Assembly (NCBI GenBank): GCA_030627625.1
Contig: DAOURR010000011.1
Coordinates: forward strand, 1-43,806
Direction: 5' to 3'
From: UBA3103 sp002365855
Lineage (GTDB): Bacteria; Bacillota; Desulfotomaculia; Desulfotomaculales; Pelotomaculaceae
DNA: 43,806 nucleotides
The position numbers and the translations under genes are program-made. The notes beneath the pieces were generated by a model, which saw only the letters and a list, made by a program, of their open reading frames with translations, was not told where the DNA came from and ran no database searches. Below, in pieces: positions 24,354 through 32,018 of the stretch (the first letter of the stretch is position 1; every line of letters starts with the position of its first letter).

Positions 24354-25319
24354 CTATTTAATTAGTCTGATCGTGCTTACGCCGTAATTAGTTTGGGTAG
24401 GACTGGCTGAGCCTTCACTTAGCGTTTCAATGTAGCGCCCAGTAATTGTCACCTTGTCATCGATCACTTGCACCGGGTAATTATCCAAAAAGAAAGAAGC
24501 AAAGCCTATAATGTATACTTCACTTCGTCCGCTGATGTCAGAACGGGTCTTATCGTATACCGGAATGGTAATAATCTTGGGGCAGGCCGGACTGCAGTAG
24601 TTTTCATAGGTGCAGCCGAAATGCCCGGCTAAACGTAGATTGATACCGTCTACAACAGCTGCTTCTTTTACGCCCGGCTCCGTTGCTTCTATAGTATCAA
24701 CGTATATGGGGGTAGTGGAGCCGTTAGCAATGTTTTGAGTCAGAATGTTCCCCCCCGTAAGGCCGCCAAAAGCCAGCAGCCCGAAGTTGCCAGGGCCCAT
24801 TTCTCCATTTTTATCAAAAACAAAAGTCCTGCTGTCACCTGGATTCACGGTGCCGGGAGCAACTGCGGCATGTTCCACGGTAAAAGGAACTGCTCCCTTA
24901 ACGGAGGTCAGGTATTGCCTCTGTGCGGTCGCAGTGGCCGACACGGTTTTGGAGTAGAACCCGAATATTTTGGCGAAGGCCAGGTTTACGTCCTTGTTTC
25001 CAGAGACCGTGACGCTGGTCTTGTCTGAAGAAACGGTGATTTCAGGGTCGGAGTATCCCAAGGATATATAGTTGTTGTTGAGAGCATAGTCCCTCGCCAC
25101 CGAGACGGCTTCGGACGGGTTGTCGGGGAGGCTTAAGCCGCCCGCCAGCGCAGCTGCGTCCATAGTATTAATGAGCCGCTGCCTGTTCGTCGTAATCAGG
25201 CCGATGTCTGTTACCAGGGCCGTGAATCCAATCAGGGCTGCCATTGCGCCGGCGATAATAATCAGGACAGAGCCGCGTTGATCTTTAAAAATTTTTCTGA
25301 ATATCATTGCTGTTATCAT
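24354..25319 (-). CDS. TadG-like pilus-associated protein
   Basis: 321 residues. The N-terminus has the Tad-pseudopilin-like segment DQRGSVLIIIAGAMAALIGFTALVTDIG and RQRLINTMDAAALAGGLSLP, which is the signature of TadG/DUF2134 proteins. The remainder is an extracellular β-rich region with one Cys cluster (CTYENYCSPACP). It lacks the von Willebrand A domain of full TadG. It probably decorates or anchors the pilus. It starts 13 bases after tadE and is the second gene of the operon. ATG 25319 follows GGTGGGAAAG; ATG 25307 is an alternative. Confidence 0.8.
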   Translation of the reverse strand: MITAMIFRKIFKDQRGSVLIIIAGAMAALIGFTALVTDIGLITTNRQRLINTMDAAALAGGLSLPDNPSEAVSVARDYALNNNYISLGYSDPEITVSSDKTSVTVSGNKDVNLAFAKIFGFYSKTVSATATAQRQYLTSVKGAVPFTVEHAAVAPGTVNPGDSRTFVFDKNGEMGPGNFGLLAFGGLTGGNILTQNIANGSTTPIYVDTIEATEPGVKEAAVVDGINLRLAGHFGCTYENYCSPACPKIITIPVYDKTRSDISGRSEVYIIGFASFFLDNYPVQVIDDKVTITGRYIETLSEGSASPTQTNYGVSTIRLIK

Positions 25320-25332
25320 TTCTTTCCCACCA

Positions 25333-25725
25333 TTACTGTTCCATTTTCATAGTAGTTGTTGAGGTTAAAGTTATAGGGTTTGGCACAATTGTATCCAGTA
25401 CCGGGGTTATCAGATAGTTCTGGTATGTGACTACTACCTCAACTGGGTTGGGGTTCCCCCCGTACCTGTTTACGTCTGAGCTTACTCCTGACCCCAGAGT
25501 TAATGTTACCTCATTGATCTTGTCCGTGATTTCGGTATCGCTTGCGCCGGTGATAGCGATACGCGCCCCTTCCCTGGAAGCATTTGTGATTAATAGATAG
25601 GAATGAAATATCCGTCCGAATTCAATAGTGCCCATGACCAACAAGATAATTAAAGGTAGCGCCAGCGCCAGCTCGACTAGAGCCTGTCCACGCCTGTTTC
25701 GGATCATTTTTTTAATAAACCGCAT
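25333..25725 (-). CDS. tadE: TadE-like minor pseudopilin
   Basis: 130 residues with the TadE domain: RRGQALVELALALPLIILL, then MGTIEFGRIFHSYL and NASREGARIA. One N-terminal span, the rest exported. TadE pseudopilins are processed by a prepilin peptidase in Tad systems. It is the first gene of the minus-strand Tad operon, with start ATG 25725 behind TGGAGGTGG. Confidence 0.88.
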   Translation of the reverse strand: MRFIKKMIRNRRGQALVELALALPLIILLVMGTIEFGRIFHSYLLITNASREGARIAITGASDTEITDKINEVTLTLGSGVSSDVNRYGGNPNPVEVVVTYQNYLITPVLDTIVPNPITLTSTTTMKMEQ

Positions 25726-25913
25726 GAAACCACCTCCATACTATGCGGTTGCTGATGGCCGGTAACGAAACAGATAAGAGTCTGCTTTTGTAGTAATGTT
25801 ATCACCTGGGTTAGATTAAGACATGAACCTGCAGGCTCATTTTTACACTGACGCATGTCTTGAATAGTACCAGGACTAAAGTCCTATCATTCTTTGTTGC
25901 GGCTAATTAGTAA
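25726..25913. other. Upstream region of the Tad operon with inverted repeats
   Basis: This gap must hold the Tad promoter. It contains a 14-base palindrome AGGACTAAAGTCCT (25872-25885) and a longer-range repeat AAGACATG (25818-25825) / CATGTCTT (25854-25861). No clear sigma-A promoter, Flp pilin gene or RNA element was found in it. Confidence 0.4.
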
Positions 25914-25954
25914 TAAAAAAGCCCTTCACAGCGCTTTACGGGCAGGTGAGGGGC
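25914..25954 (-). terminator. Rho-independent terminator of the DegS/DegU-like operon
   Basis: On the minus strand GCCCCTCAC (25946-25954) pairs with GTGAAGGGC (25921-25929), followed by TTTTTT. It separates the two-component genes from the Tad operon, so they are separate transcripts despite the same direction. Confidence 0.75.
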
Positions 25955-26024
25955 TTACAGTTTTAATAGTGTTTTTGAAATGTGCTTGGTGGAATATATA
26001 GGCCTCTAAGTGCAGTCGCGAGTC

Positions 26025-26678
26025 CTAGAGTTCGACCATTTTGCTTTTTACCGCGTGAATTGCGGCCTGGGTGCGGTCACCCACACCGAGTTTTTGAAAA
26101 ATATTGGTGAGGTGGTTTTTGACCGTCTTTTCACTGATAAACAGTTTTTTGGCAATGGAGCGGTTGCTGTCCCCCTGCGCTACCAAACGCAGCACGTCAA
26201 ATTCTCTCCGGGTCAGACCCTGGGGGTTGATGTTCTGAGGTGAGAGGGCGGAGAGGCGGTTAAACTCGGCAAATATTTTAGCCGTCATGGATGGCTGTAT
26301 AAATGATTCTCCCCTGGCCACACCCAGGATGGTTTGGACTAAAAGGTCCGGGCTGATGTCTTTAAGGATGTAGCCGGCAACTCCAGCTTTGACCAGTTCA
26401 AAAAGATATTCTTCCTGGTTGTGGATGGTAAGCGCGATTACTCCGATCTCGGGCCTGTCGCTTTTAATGATCCTTGTCGCGTCGATCCCGTTAATACCGG
26501 GCATGTTGATATCCATCAGGATAATATCGGGGTTGAATTTAAAAGCCAGTTCAACGGCCTGCTGGCCGTTTTCGGCTTCACCTACTACATCAATTATCTC
26601 TTCCATTTCCAGAATCTTGCGCAGTCCCTCGCGGATAAGAGCGTGATCATCAGCGATCATTACCTTTACTATTTTCAA
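26025..26678 (-). CDS. NarL/DegU-family response regulator
   Basis: 217 residues: receiver domain with D10/D11, phospho-acceptor D56 (ILMDINMPGING) and Lys in YILKDI; then a LuxR-type HTH (LTRREFDVLRLVAQGDSNRSIAKKLFISEKTVKNHLTNIFQKLGV, residues ~153-200). It is the partner of the adjacent DegS-like kinase, 25 bases apart. Its position before the Tad operon suggests pilus genes as targets, but no repeat shared between promoters was proved. Confidence 0.92.
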   Translation of the reverse strand: MKIVKVMIADDHALIREGLRKILEMEEIIDVVGEAENGQQAVELAFKFNPDIILMDINMPGINGIDATRIIKSDRPEIGVIALTIHNQEEYLFELVKAGVAGYILKDISPDLLVQTILGVARGESFIQPSMTAKIFAEFNRLSALSPQNINPQGLTRREFDVLRLVAQGDSNRSIAKKLFISEKTVKNHLTNIFQKLGVGDRTQAAIHAVKSKMVEL

Positions 26679-26703
26679 CCAGTTTCCCCCCGTTTTTGAT
26701 AGC

Positions 26704-27852
26704 TTAGCCGGCTGGTGAACTGTCTACCGGAACAGAAATGTTTATCGTAGTGCCCTTGCCGGGCGCTGAGGCTATGGTGATCTCACCGCGCAGGAGTTGA
26801 ACTCTTTCCCGCATACCGATTAATCCATAGCCCTCACGTTCCTGGTCCGCCATTACCTTGTTCATGTCAAATCCTATGCCGTCATCTCTCACGTGGATGT
26901 TAATCTTTTCAGTCAGCAATTCAATCTTAACCACGGCGTTTTTAGCCCGCGCGTGCTTGCGGATGTTGCTGACCATCTCCTGGACGATCCTGAAAAGGGC
27001 GACTTCCATGGAGCTTTCCAACCGCCGCTCCTGACCGAACAAAAGGAACTCTATCTGCATGCCGAACTGTTCCTTGTAGTTGCTGAGGTACCTTTTGATG
27101 GCGGGCGCCAGGCCCAGGTCGTCAAGCACCATTGGCCTGAGGTCAAAAATAATTTTTCGCACGTCCATCAGGCTTAACCTGACCAGGTTCTGCAGAGAAA
27201 TTAACTCGTCCCGTACTTTTTCCGGGCTCATATCCAAAAGTTTCAGGCAGAACTCCGCCCTCATCACAATGTTCGCCATTGACTGCGCGGGCCCGTCGTG
27301 GATTTCCCTGGCCACGCGCTTGCGCTCTTCTTCCTGGGCCCTGATAATGCTTAGCGCAATTTCCTGAGCCTGCTGGAGCTCTGTAATCTTGGTATTGAGA
27401 TCGTGAAGCCCCCCGCTCAGAAAGCTAAAAACGACGCCCATTTGGGATACGAGCTTTTCAGCCCGCTGAGCGGTGCTCTGCAGCCGTTTAAGACTGACCT
27501 CCAGATGGTCCCTCCGGTACCGCAGGAGCTTTTCATTTTCCCTGAATTTGACCAGCTCGACCTGAAGGCGGTAAGCCGCGTCATATGCGTCTTTAATATC
27601 CTTTTCGGTATATCGGCGAAAATCTTTACTTACTTCCATTAATCTTATCCGGGCCTTTTTTTCCTGTGCAGAAAACTGGTCTACCTGTGTGATGACATTT
27701 CCAACCTCGTTTTTAACCTCCTCAAGCTCACTTTTAACCCTTGTCATCTCCGCCAGAGAGTTTTCAGCAATTTCATATATCTGTATCTTGCTTCTTTCAA
27801 TTGACTCTAGAGTATCTTTAATAATGCGGTCTAGATCGGTTATATCAAACAC
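26704..27852 (-). CDS. DegS-like cytoplasmic sensor histidine kinase
   Basis: 382 residues with no membrane span. The N-terminal ~160 residues are a long helical/coiled-coil sensor part of the DegS type. Then comes HisKA_3 with the phospho-acceptor H185 in EEERKRVAREIHDGPAQSM, and a HATPase_c domain (NIRKHARAKN, VRDDGIGFD, GYGLIGMRERVQLLRG). GTG 27852 is the start, behind AGAGGTG. In Bacillus DegS-DegU controls motility, competence and exoenzymes. Here the pair sits beside a Tad operon whose CpaE also has an intact receiver. Confidence 0.92.
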   Translation of the reverse strand: MFDITDLDRIIKDTLESIERSKIQIYEIAENSLAEMTRVKSELEEVKNEVGNVITQVDQFSAQEKKARIRLMEVSKDFRRYTEKDIKDAYDAAYRLQVELVKFRENEKLLRYRRDHLEVSLKRLQSTAQRAEKLVSQMGVVFSFLSGGLHDLNTKITELQQAQEIALSIIRAQEEERKRVAREIHDGPAQSMANIVMRAEFCLKLLDMSPEKVRDELISLQNLVRLSLMDVRKIIFDLRPMVLDDLGLAPAIKRYLSNYKEQFGMQIEFLLFGQERRLESSMEVALFRIVQEMVSNIRKHARAKNAVVKIELLTEKINIHVRDDGIGFDMNKVMADQEREGYGLIGMRERVQLLRGEITIASAPGKGTTINISVPVDSSPAG

Positions 27853-28008
27853 CGGTTACACCTCTTTGTTTTTTTAAATTGTTTCTTTTTCTTTCAAATT
27901 ATTTCCTCTATTTAAATCGGGGAAAAATTAAGTTATTCGATATTCACATAATTTGTGCCTTTTCAGCCAAACTATTACTGTTACATAATAACAGGGGGTG
28001 TTTTAACT

Positions 28009-28197
28009 TTGAGAGTGGAAGTTGACCAGGAACTCTGCATAAGCTGTGGGGCTTGTATTGATATCTGCCCCGATGTTTTTGAGTGGAATGAAGAAGATAA
28101 GGCGCGCACGATCGTTGAGGAAGTGCCTGCAGACATGGAGGAACAGGCACACGAAGCCGTGGATAACTGCCCCACGAACGCTATTATAGAAGAATAA
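28009..28197 (+). CDS. Ferredoxin, single [4Fe-4S] type
   Basis: 62-residue electron carrier with Cys ligands in CISCGACIDICP and a distant NCP near the C-terminus (DNCPTNAI). The charge pattern is strongly acidic. TTG 28009 is the chosen start, 9 bases after AGGGGGTG; GTG 28015 is possible. It is followed 25 bases later by a tiny basic ORF and then a terminator. Redox partner unknown. Confidence 0.88.
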   Translation: MRVEVDQELCISCGACIDICPDVFEWNEEDKARTIVEEVPADMEEQAHEAVDNCPTNAIIEE

Positions 28198-28222
28198 ACA
28201 GGCTTTGGCGGGAGGTTTAGGT

Positions 28223-28360
28223 GTGAACAAAGAAGCAAAAGGAAAAATAAACATAAATGCCAACCCTTCAGGCATCCTTGAAATTGAGGAGTTCAAAAAC
28301 CGCCTGGCAAGAAACAGCAGGGGAAGGCGCCTTAAGGTCAAATTAAAGAAAAACACATAA
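28223..28360 (+). CDS. Small basic protein downstream of ferredoxin
   Basis: A 45-codon ORF starting at GTG 28223 behind a strong GGGAGG site, ending with a terminator right after. It starts MNKEAKGKINI, has a middle GILEIEEFKNRLARNS and a very basic tail (GRRLKVKLKKNT). No family is recognised. Its spacing and ribosome site make it likely to be translated together with the ferredoxin. Confidence 0.55.
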   Translation: MNKEAKGKININANPSGILEIEEFKNRLARNSRGRRLKVKLKKNT

Positions 28361-28371
28361 TAAAAAAGCTT

Positions 28372-28412
28372 GGCGCCCCTGTTTTCCAGGCTGGAAAGCA
28401 GGGGTGTTTATT
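28372..28412 (+). terminator. Rho-independent terminator of the ferredoxin unit
   Basis: GCGCCCCTGTTTTCC pairs with GGAAAGCAGGGGTG around AGGCT, followed by TTTATTT. It closes the ferredoxin and small basic ORF unit. Confidence 0.7.
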
Positions 28413-28498
28413 TAGCTTTAAATCAGGCGCCGGCTGTTATAAAATAATGTAAGGGTTTCTTATAATAAGCACTATTGGTAGAGTTAAGCAGGGAAGGT

Positions 28499-29263
28499 GT
28501 GTTTTTTCTGCATATTGGCCGATTTATGCATAAAGGTATGGTGTTTTATGGCATTCTAAACGGGGACATGGTCTCGGTCGCTGAGGGATTTGCAGAGGGA
28601 AGGCTGATCCCCGGAAAACTCGTTTATAGCCTGGACCAGCTAAAAGTACTTGCACCCTGCTGTCCAACCAAAGCGGTCTGCGTGGGGCTCAATTACCATG
28701 ATCACGCGGCAGAGCTTGGGCTCGGGGTTCCGGATGAGCCGGTCTTGTTTATTAAGCCCTCAACTTCCATAATTGGACCCGGAGAAGATATAATATACCC
28801 TGAATTTGTTTCACGTGTGGACTATGAAGCTGAATTGGCTGTTGTTATTGGTAAGACCTGCCGGAATGTCAAGGTTGCCGGGGCCGGGCACTACATTATG
28901 GGTTACACCTGTAGCAATGATGTTACGGCAAGGGACCTTCAAAAAAAAGATGGACAGTGGACCCGCTCTAAATCATTTGACACGTTTTTACCGATTGGCC
29001 CGTATATTGTTAATGGTCTGGATCCTTTCGATCTTTCTATCGTCCTGCGCTTAAACGGTGAGGTCAGGCAGTCTTCTTCCACCAGAGGCCTGATCTTCAG
29101 CGTGCCGGAGTTGGTCAGCTTTATCTCAGGAATTATGACTCTCTGCCCCGGGGACATAATCCTCACAGGGACGCCTGCTGGTGTCGGGCCAGTTAAGGCA
29201 GGTGACAGAATAGAAGTTGAGATTGAAGGTATTGGAGTTCTAAACAATGGAGTCAGCTGCTAA
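28499..29263 (+). CDS. Fumarylacetoacetate hydrolase family protein
   Basis: The ~254-residue product has the FAH fold signatures: CVGLNYHDHAAELG, VLFIKPSTSIIGPGEDI, VDYEAELAVVIGK (metal-binding Glu residues), GYTCSNDVTARDLQ, KSFDTFLPIGP, and GDIILTGTPAGVGP. Family members are hydrolases, isomerases or decarboxylases of 2-oxo acids such as acylpyruvates; substrate not predictable. The start is uncertain: GTG 28499 has AGGGA just 4 bases before; an in-frame TTG at 28475 lacks a site. It stands alone before speD. Confidence 0.85.
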   Translation: MFFLHIGRFMHKGMVFYGILNGDMVSVAEGFAEGRLIPGKLVYSLDQLKVLAPCCPTKAVCVGLNYHDHAAELGLGVPDEPVLFIKPSTSIIGPGEDIIYPEFVSRVDYEAELAVVIGKTCRNVKVAGAGHYIMGYTCSNDVTARDLQKKDGQWTRSKSFDTFLPIGPYIVNGLDPFDLSIVLRLNGEVRQSSSTRGLIFSVPELVSFISGIMTLCPGDIILTGTPAGVGPVKAGDRIEVEIEGIGVLNNGVSC

Positions 29264-29336
29264 ATTGACCATATTTCTCTTGAAATGCTAAATATCTGAC
29301 ATTTTTGTTAATTATGGGTTTGGCCCTAAAATAATG

Positions 29337-29364
29337 TTGACAAGATATGATAATATGCTAAAAT
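29337..29364 (+). promoter_or_regulatory. Promoter of speD
   Basis: TTGACA at 29337-29342 and TAAAAT at 29359-29364 with 16-base spacing, about 88 bases upstream of the speD start. Confidence 0.65.
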
Positions 29365-29375
29365 TTAATTTGATT

Positions 29376-29419
29376 GGAATTAACTATTCCTCAACGTCTT
29401 TTTCAGAGGGGTTAATTCC
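29376..29419 (+). promoter_or_regulatory. Hairpin in the speD 5' leader
   Basis: GGAATTAAC (29376-29384) and GTTAATTCC (29411-29419) are perfectly complementary, with an inner CCTC/GAGG pairing. It lies between the promoter and the ribosome site AAAGGAGG. It could regulate speD at RNA level or simply stabilise the transcript. No known riboswitch class is recognised. Confidence 0.4.
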
Positions 29420-29451
29420 AAAAATATTGTCCAAAAAAAGGAGGCAGATAA

Positions 29452-29832
29452 ATGAAACATTTGGGCCGCCATGTATTGGCTGAGATTTGTGGGTGCAATT
29501 ATGAGATTCTCAACGATATCAACAAGGTTGAGGAGATCATGGTAAACGCTGCGCTCGAAGCGGGCGCCGAGGTCAGAGAGTGTGTATTCCACAAGTTCAG
29601 CCCTCAAGGGGTAAGCGGTGTTGTGGTTATTTCCGAATCACACCTGGCTATCCATACTTGGCCGGAACTGGGTTATGCGGCAGTGGACGTATTCACCTGC
29701 GGTGAAAAAGTAAACCCATGGGATGCATGCAATTACCTTACCGACCATTTTAGCGCAAAGCACATGACGGCAAAAGAGATGAAGCGGGGTATGATGCCCG
29801 AAGAATATCTTAAAGAAGCCGTAAATTTGTAG
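29452..29832 (+). CDS. speD: S-adenosylmethionine decarboxylase proenzyme
   Basis: Pyruvoyl enzyme that decarboxylates SAM for spermidine synthesis. The 126-residue proenzyme is of the class 1B (Thermotoga/Bacillus) type: self-cleavage falls between E62 and S63 in SESHLAIHTWPE, and H68 and C83 (VFTCGE) are the other catalytic residues. ATG 29452 lies behind AAAAGGAGG. No spermidine synthase gene follows; the next gene is a prenyl synthase-like protein. It is flanked by its own promoter and terminator. Confidence 0.95.
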   Translation: MKHLGRHVLAEICGCNYEILNDINKVEEIMVNAALEAGAEVRECVFHKFSPQGVSGVVVISESHLAIHTWPELGYAAVDVFTCGEKVNPWDACNYLTDHFSAKHMTAKEMKRGMMPEEYLKEAVNL

Positions 29833-29865
29833 GAGGGATATTTATTAGTACCAAGAAAATGAAGA

Positions 29866-29915
29866 GTTAGCAAGCCTTGCAATGAGACAAAGATTGCAGG
29901 GCTTGCTGACTTTTT
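29866..29915 (+). terminator. Rho-independent terminator of speD
   Basis: AGCAAGCCTTGCAAT pairs with ATTGCAGGGCTTGCT (one mismatch) and is followed by TTTTT at 29911-29915. Confidence 0.8.
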
Positions 29916-29997
29916 AGGCTAAAAGGTGCTGGTAAGAAGGAAATTATGAGGCTGTACCGAATATATAAAAGTTAGACAAAAGGAGGAGCCTCATTAA

Positions 29998-30774
29998 ATG
30001 CTTGGTACTACACTGAAACCAATCGAAAATGAAATTAACGATGTAAACAGGCGCGTACAAAAACAACTCCATATCAAAGCAGGCTATATTGGAGATTTCG
30101 CCCACCTGGAATTGTCCAGCAGCAACAGGGTAGTCAGACCGGCCCTGGTGCTCCTGTCCGCGCGTCTTTATGGGTTTTATTCCGATACAACCACCACTTT
30201 GGCCTGTGTTTTTCAGTTAATATTTATGGCCTCTAAGGTTCACGAAAGAATACCTGAGAATGATTCTGATTACACGCGAGGCGATACTGAGCCCAGAGAC
30301 GGATCACAGCTGCCTGTCCTCGTGGGGGATTACCTTTATGGTAAATTTTTTTATTTTCTCTATGAAGCTGGCCTGCTCAACCTGCTTAAGCCTATAGCTG
30401 AAATGATCTGTCAGATTCATGAGGGTGGTATTCTACGCGAGAAAGCAGAAGGGCATGGTTATTCTTCACAGGCTTTCCATGAGATCGTGCGTAAAGAGAG
30501 CGCTGAGCTTTTTGCTTCGTGCTGCTCGATGGGAGCAAGACTGGCTGGAGCGCCGGAAAATGACGTGGAGTATATGAGGCGCTTTGGACATAACCTGGGT
30601 ATGGCCTATGGCTTTCTGGAACAGGGGATACCTATGGAATATTGTTCCTCGTATTTAAGGGAAGCATTGGCGTGTCTTGCGCATGTCCCTGAAAGGCCGG
30701 AAAAAATTATTCTAGAACAGATGATCTGCAGCATGACCGGTCAAAGCCTGGCAGTACGACGCATGGTCATTTAG
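29998..30774 (+). CDS. HepS-like non-catalytic polyprenyl diphosphate synthase subunit
   Basis: 258 residues, related to polyprenyl synthases: VVRPALVLLSARLYGF matches KRLRPALVLLSSLFG of the catalytic gene at 42524-43519, and QLPVLVGDYLYGKFFYFL matches the GDYLYA region. Both Asp-rich motifs are gone: the place of LVHDDIID reads SKVHERIPE, and that of QITDDLLDFTG reads YGFLEQGI. This matches HepS-type (component 1) subunits of heterodimeric heptaprenyl synthases, where a similar THDEV-QLTVLAGDY pattern occurs in Bacillus HepS. It would set chain length with a catalytic partner. It is followed in frame by a menG remnant, as in hepS-menG. ATG 29998 follows AAAGGAGGAG. Confidence 0.75.
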   Translation: MLGTTLKPIENEINDVNRRVQKQLHIKAGYIGDFAHLELSSSNRVVRPALVLLSARLYGFYSDTTTTLACVFQLIFMASKVHERIPENDSDYTRGDTEPRDGSQLPVLVGDYLYGKFFYFLYEAGLLNLLKPIAEMICQIHEGGILREKAEGHGYSSQAFHEIVRKESAELFASCCSMGARLAGAPENDVEYMRRFGHNLGMAYGFLEQGIPMEYCSSYLREALACLAHVPERPEKIILEQMICSMTGQSLAVRRMVI

Positions 30775-30912
30775 AGACACCCGCAATTCAATAAACGGTT
30801 GGAATATAGCTTGGAGGGACCGGTTTGCAATTCAGAGGCCGGCCTGTTTGATGCAAAATACTACGAACTAACCGGGGGAATTGCAGCCGTCCATGTCGGG
30901 GTAAAACGTTAA
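30775..30912 (+). pseudogene. 3' stump of demethylmenaquinone methyltransferase (menG/ubiE)
   Basis: Directly after the HepS-like stop, the same frame stays open to TAA at 30910-30912. Its last residues read EAGLFDAKYYELTGGIAAVH followed by VGVKR, which is the well-known C-terminus of UbiE/MenG (AGF..V.Y..LTGGI.A.H.G.K). The Rossmann SAM-binding part is missing, so only about 25-30 codons of the gene survive. A TTG at 30811 could start a 33-residue peptide but it would have no function of its own. Its place after a hepS-like gene matches hepS-menG-hepT of Bacillus. Confidence 0.7.
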
Positions 30913-31024
30913 CCGGTTAGGTATTAAAATTACTATTTAAAAGGTACGGATCGGGAAGAGCTGCTGGTTGCGATGCAGCCTTTAAGAGCACTCGCTGTAT
31001 TAGCATTATTGAGGAGGGCTTCTA

Positions 31025-31864
31025 GTGTCCAGAATACGCCTGGGGCAAGTTGACTACATTAACTACCTGACGGTCTACCATGCCCTTGAAGAGGGACTGC
31101 TGCCGCTTGAAGCCGAACTGGTGAAGGCCTCTCCAACCCGTCTGACCCGCTTGTTTTTAAAGGGGAAATTGGAAACATCTCCCATTTCGTCAATTGAATA
31201 CGCCCGCAACTCTGGTAGCTGTTATATCCTGCCTGACCTGTCCGTAAGCTCCGACGGGCAGTCTGCAGGCATTCTGTTTTTCAGCAAGGTTCCCGTGACC
31301 GAGATGGAGGGCAAAAATGTGTGCCTTACCAGGTCCTCAGCAACTTCCGCAACGTTATTAAAAATACTTTTTGACCATTATTATCAAGCCGAGGTGCGGC
31401 TTAAAATTCTCACTCCCGATTTGGACAAAATGATGAGCAGGGCAGATGGGGCGCTTCTTATTGGTGACGATGCTATGCTGGCCCGCCAGAGGGTGAAAGA
31501 TGAGAACCTGCCTTATCATGTTACTGATCTGGGCGAGGCTTGGAAACAGTTATCTGGAGAAAAAATGGTCTTTGCCGTGTGGGTGATTAGCAAAACATAT
31601 GCCGATAAATATCCCGGTGAGGCAGACGCTTTATGCAAAGCCCTCCTGGATTCGAAGAGAATTGGGGATTCCCAGCTTCCGGCTATAATTGCCAAGGCCA
31701 GGAAAAAAAGCGGCCTGCCGCTTGATGTCCTGGAGGAGTATTTCAAAACGCTTCGACATGACTTTGACCAAGAATACAGAAAGGCACTGCTGAGCTTTTA
31801 TGATTACGCCTATAAAAGCGGCCTGATTGACGAAAGAGTAAAACTTCAAATATGGGGCGAGTAA
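31025..31864 (+). CDS. mqnA: Chorismate dehydratase MqnA (futalosine menaquinone pathway)
   Basis: Turns chorismate into 3-[(1-carboxyvinyl)oxy]benzoate, the first step of the futalosine route to menaquinone. The 279-residue protein has the periplasmic-binding-like fold and family signatures: IRLGQVDYINYLTVYHAL, SPISSIEYARNS, LTRSSATSATLLKIL, ALLIGDDAM and GEKMVFAVWV. It acts in the cytoplasm. GTG 31025 lies behind GAGGAGGGC. Other mqn genes (B-D) are not in the window. It follows the HepS-like gene and the menG stump. Confidence 0.9.
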   Translation: MSRIRLGQVDYINYLTVYHALEEGLLPLEAELVKASPTRLTRLFLKGKLETSPISSIEYARNSGSCYILPDLSVSSDGQSAGILFFSKVPVTEMEGKNVCLTRSSATSATLLKILFDHYYQAEVRLKILTPDLDKMMSRADGALLIGDDAMLARQRVKDENLPYHVTDLGEAWKQLSGEKMVFAVWVISKTYADKYPGEADALCKALLDSKRIGDSQLPAIIAKARKKSGLPLDVLEEYFKTLRHDFDQEYRKALLSFYDYAYKSGLIDERVKLQIWGE

Positions 31865-31925
31865 ATCGATATCTGAGCTGGCCTCTGTTTTTAGATTAAG
31901 ACTACAATTATTCAAGTTTACATGA

Positions 31926-31959
31926 AAATGGAGCCGCTTTTGGTAAAGCCAGCTCCATT
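31926..31959. terminator. Hairpin terminator between mqnA and the L,D-transpeptidase
   Basis: AATGGAGC (31927-31934) pairs with GCTCCATT (31952-31959) with an inner GCTTT/AAAGC helix, between convergent genes. Confidence 0.6.
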
Positions 31960-32018
31960 ATACTTATATTCACCTCTTATTAAATTCTGATCGGCGCAAG
32001 GATACTGCCTCCTCTGGG

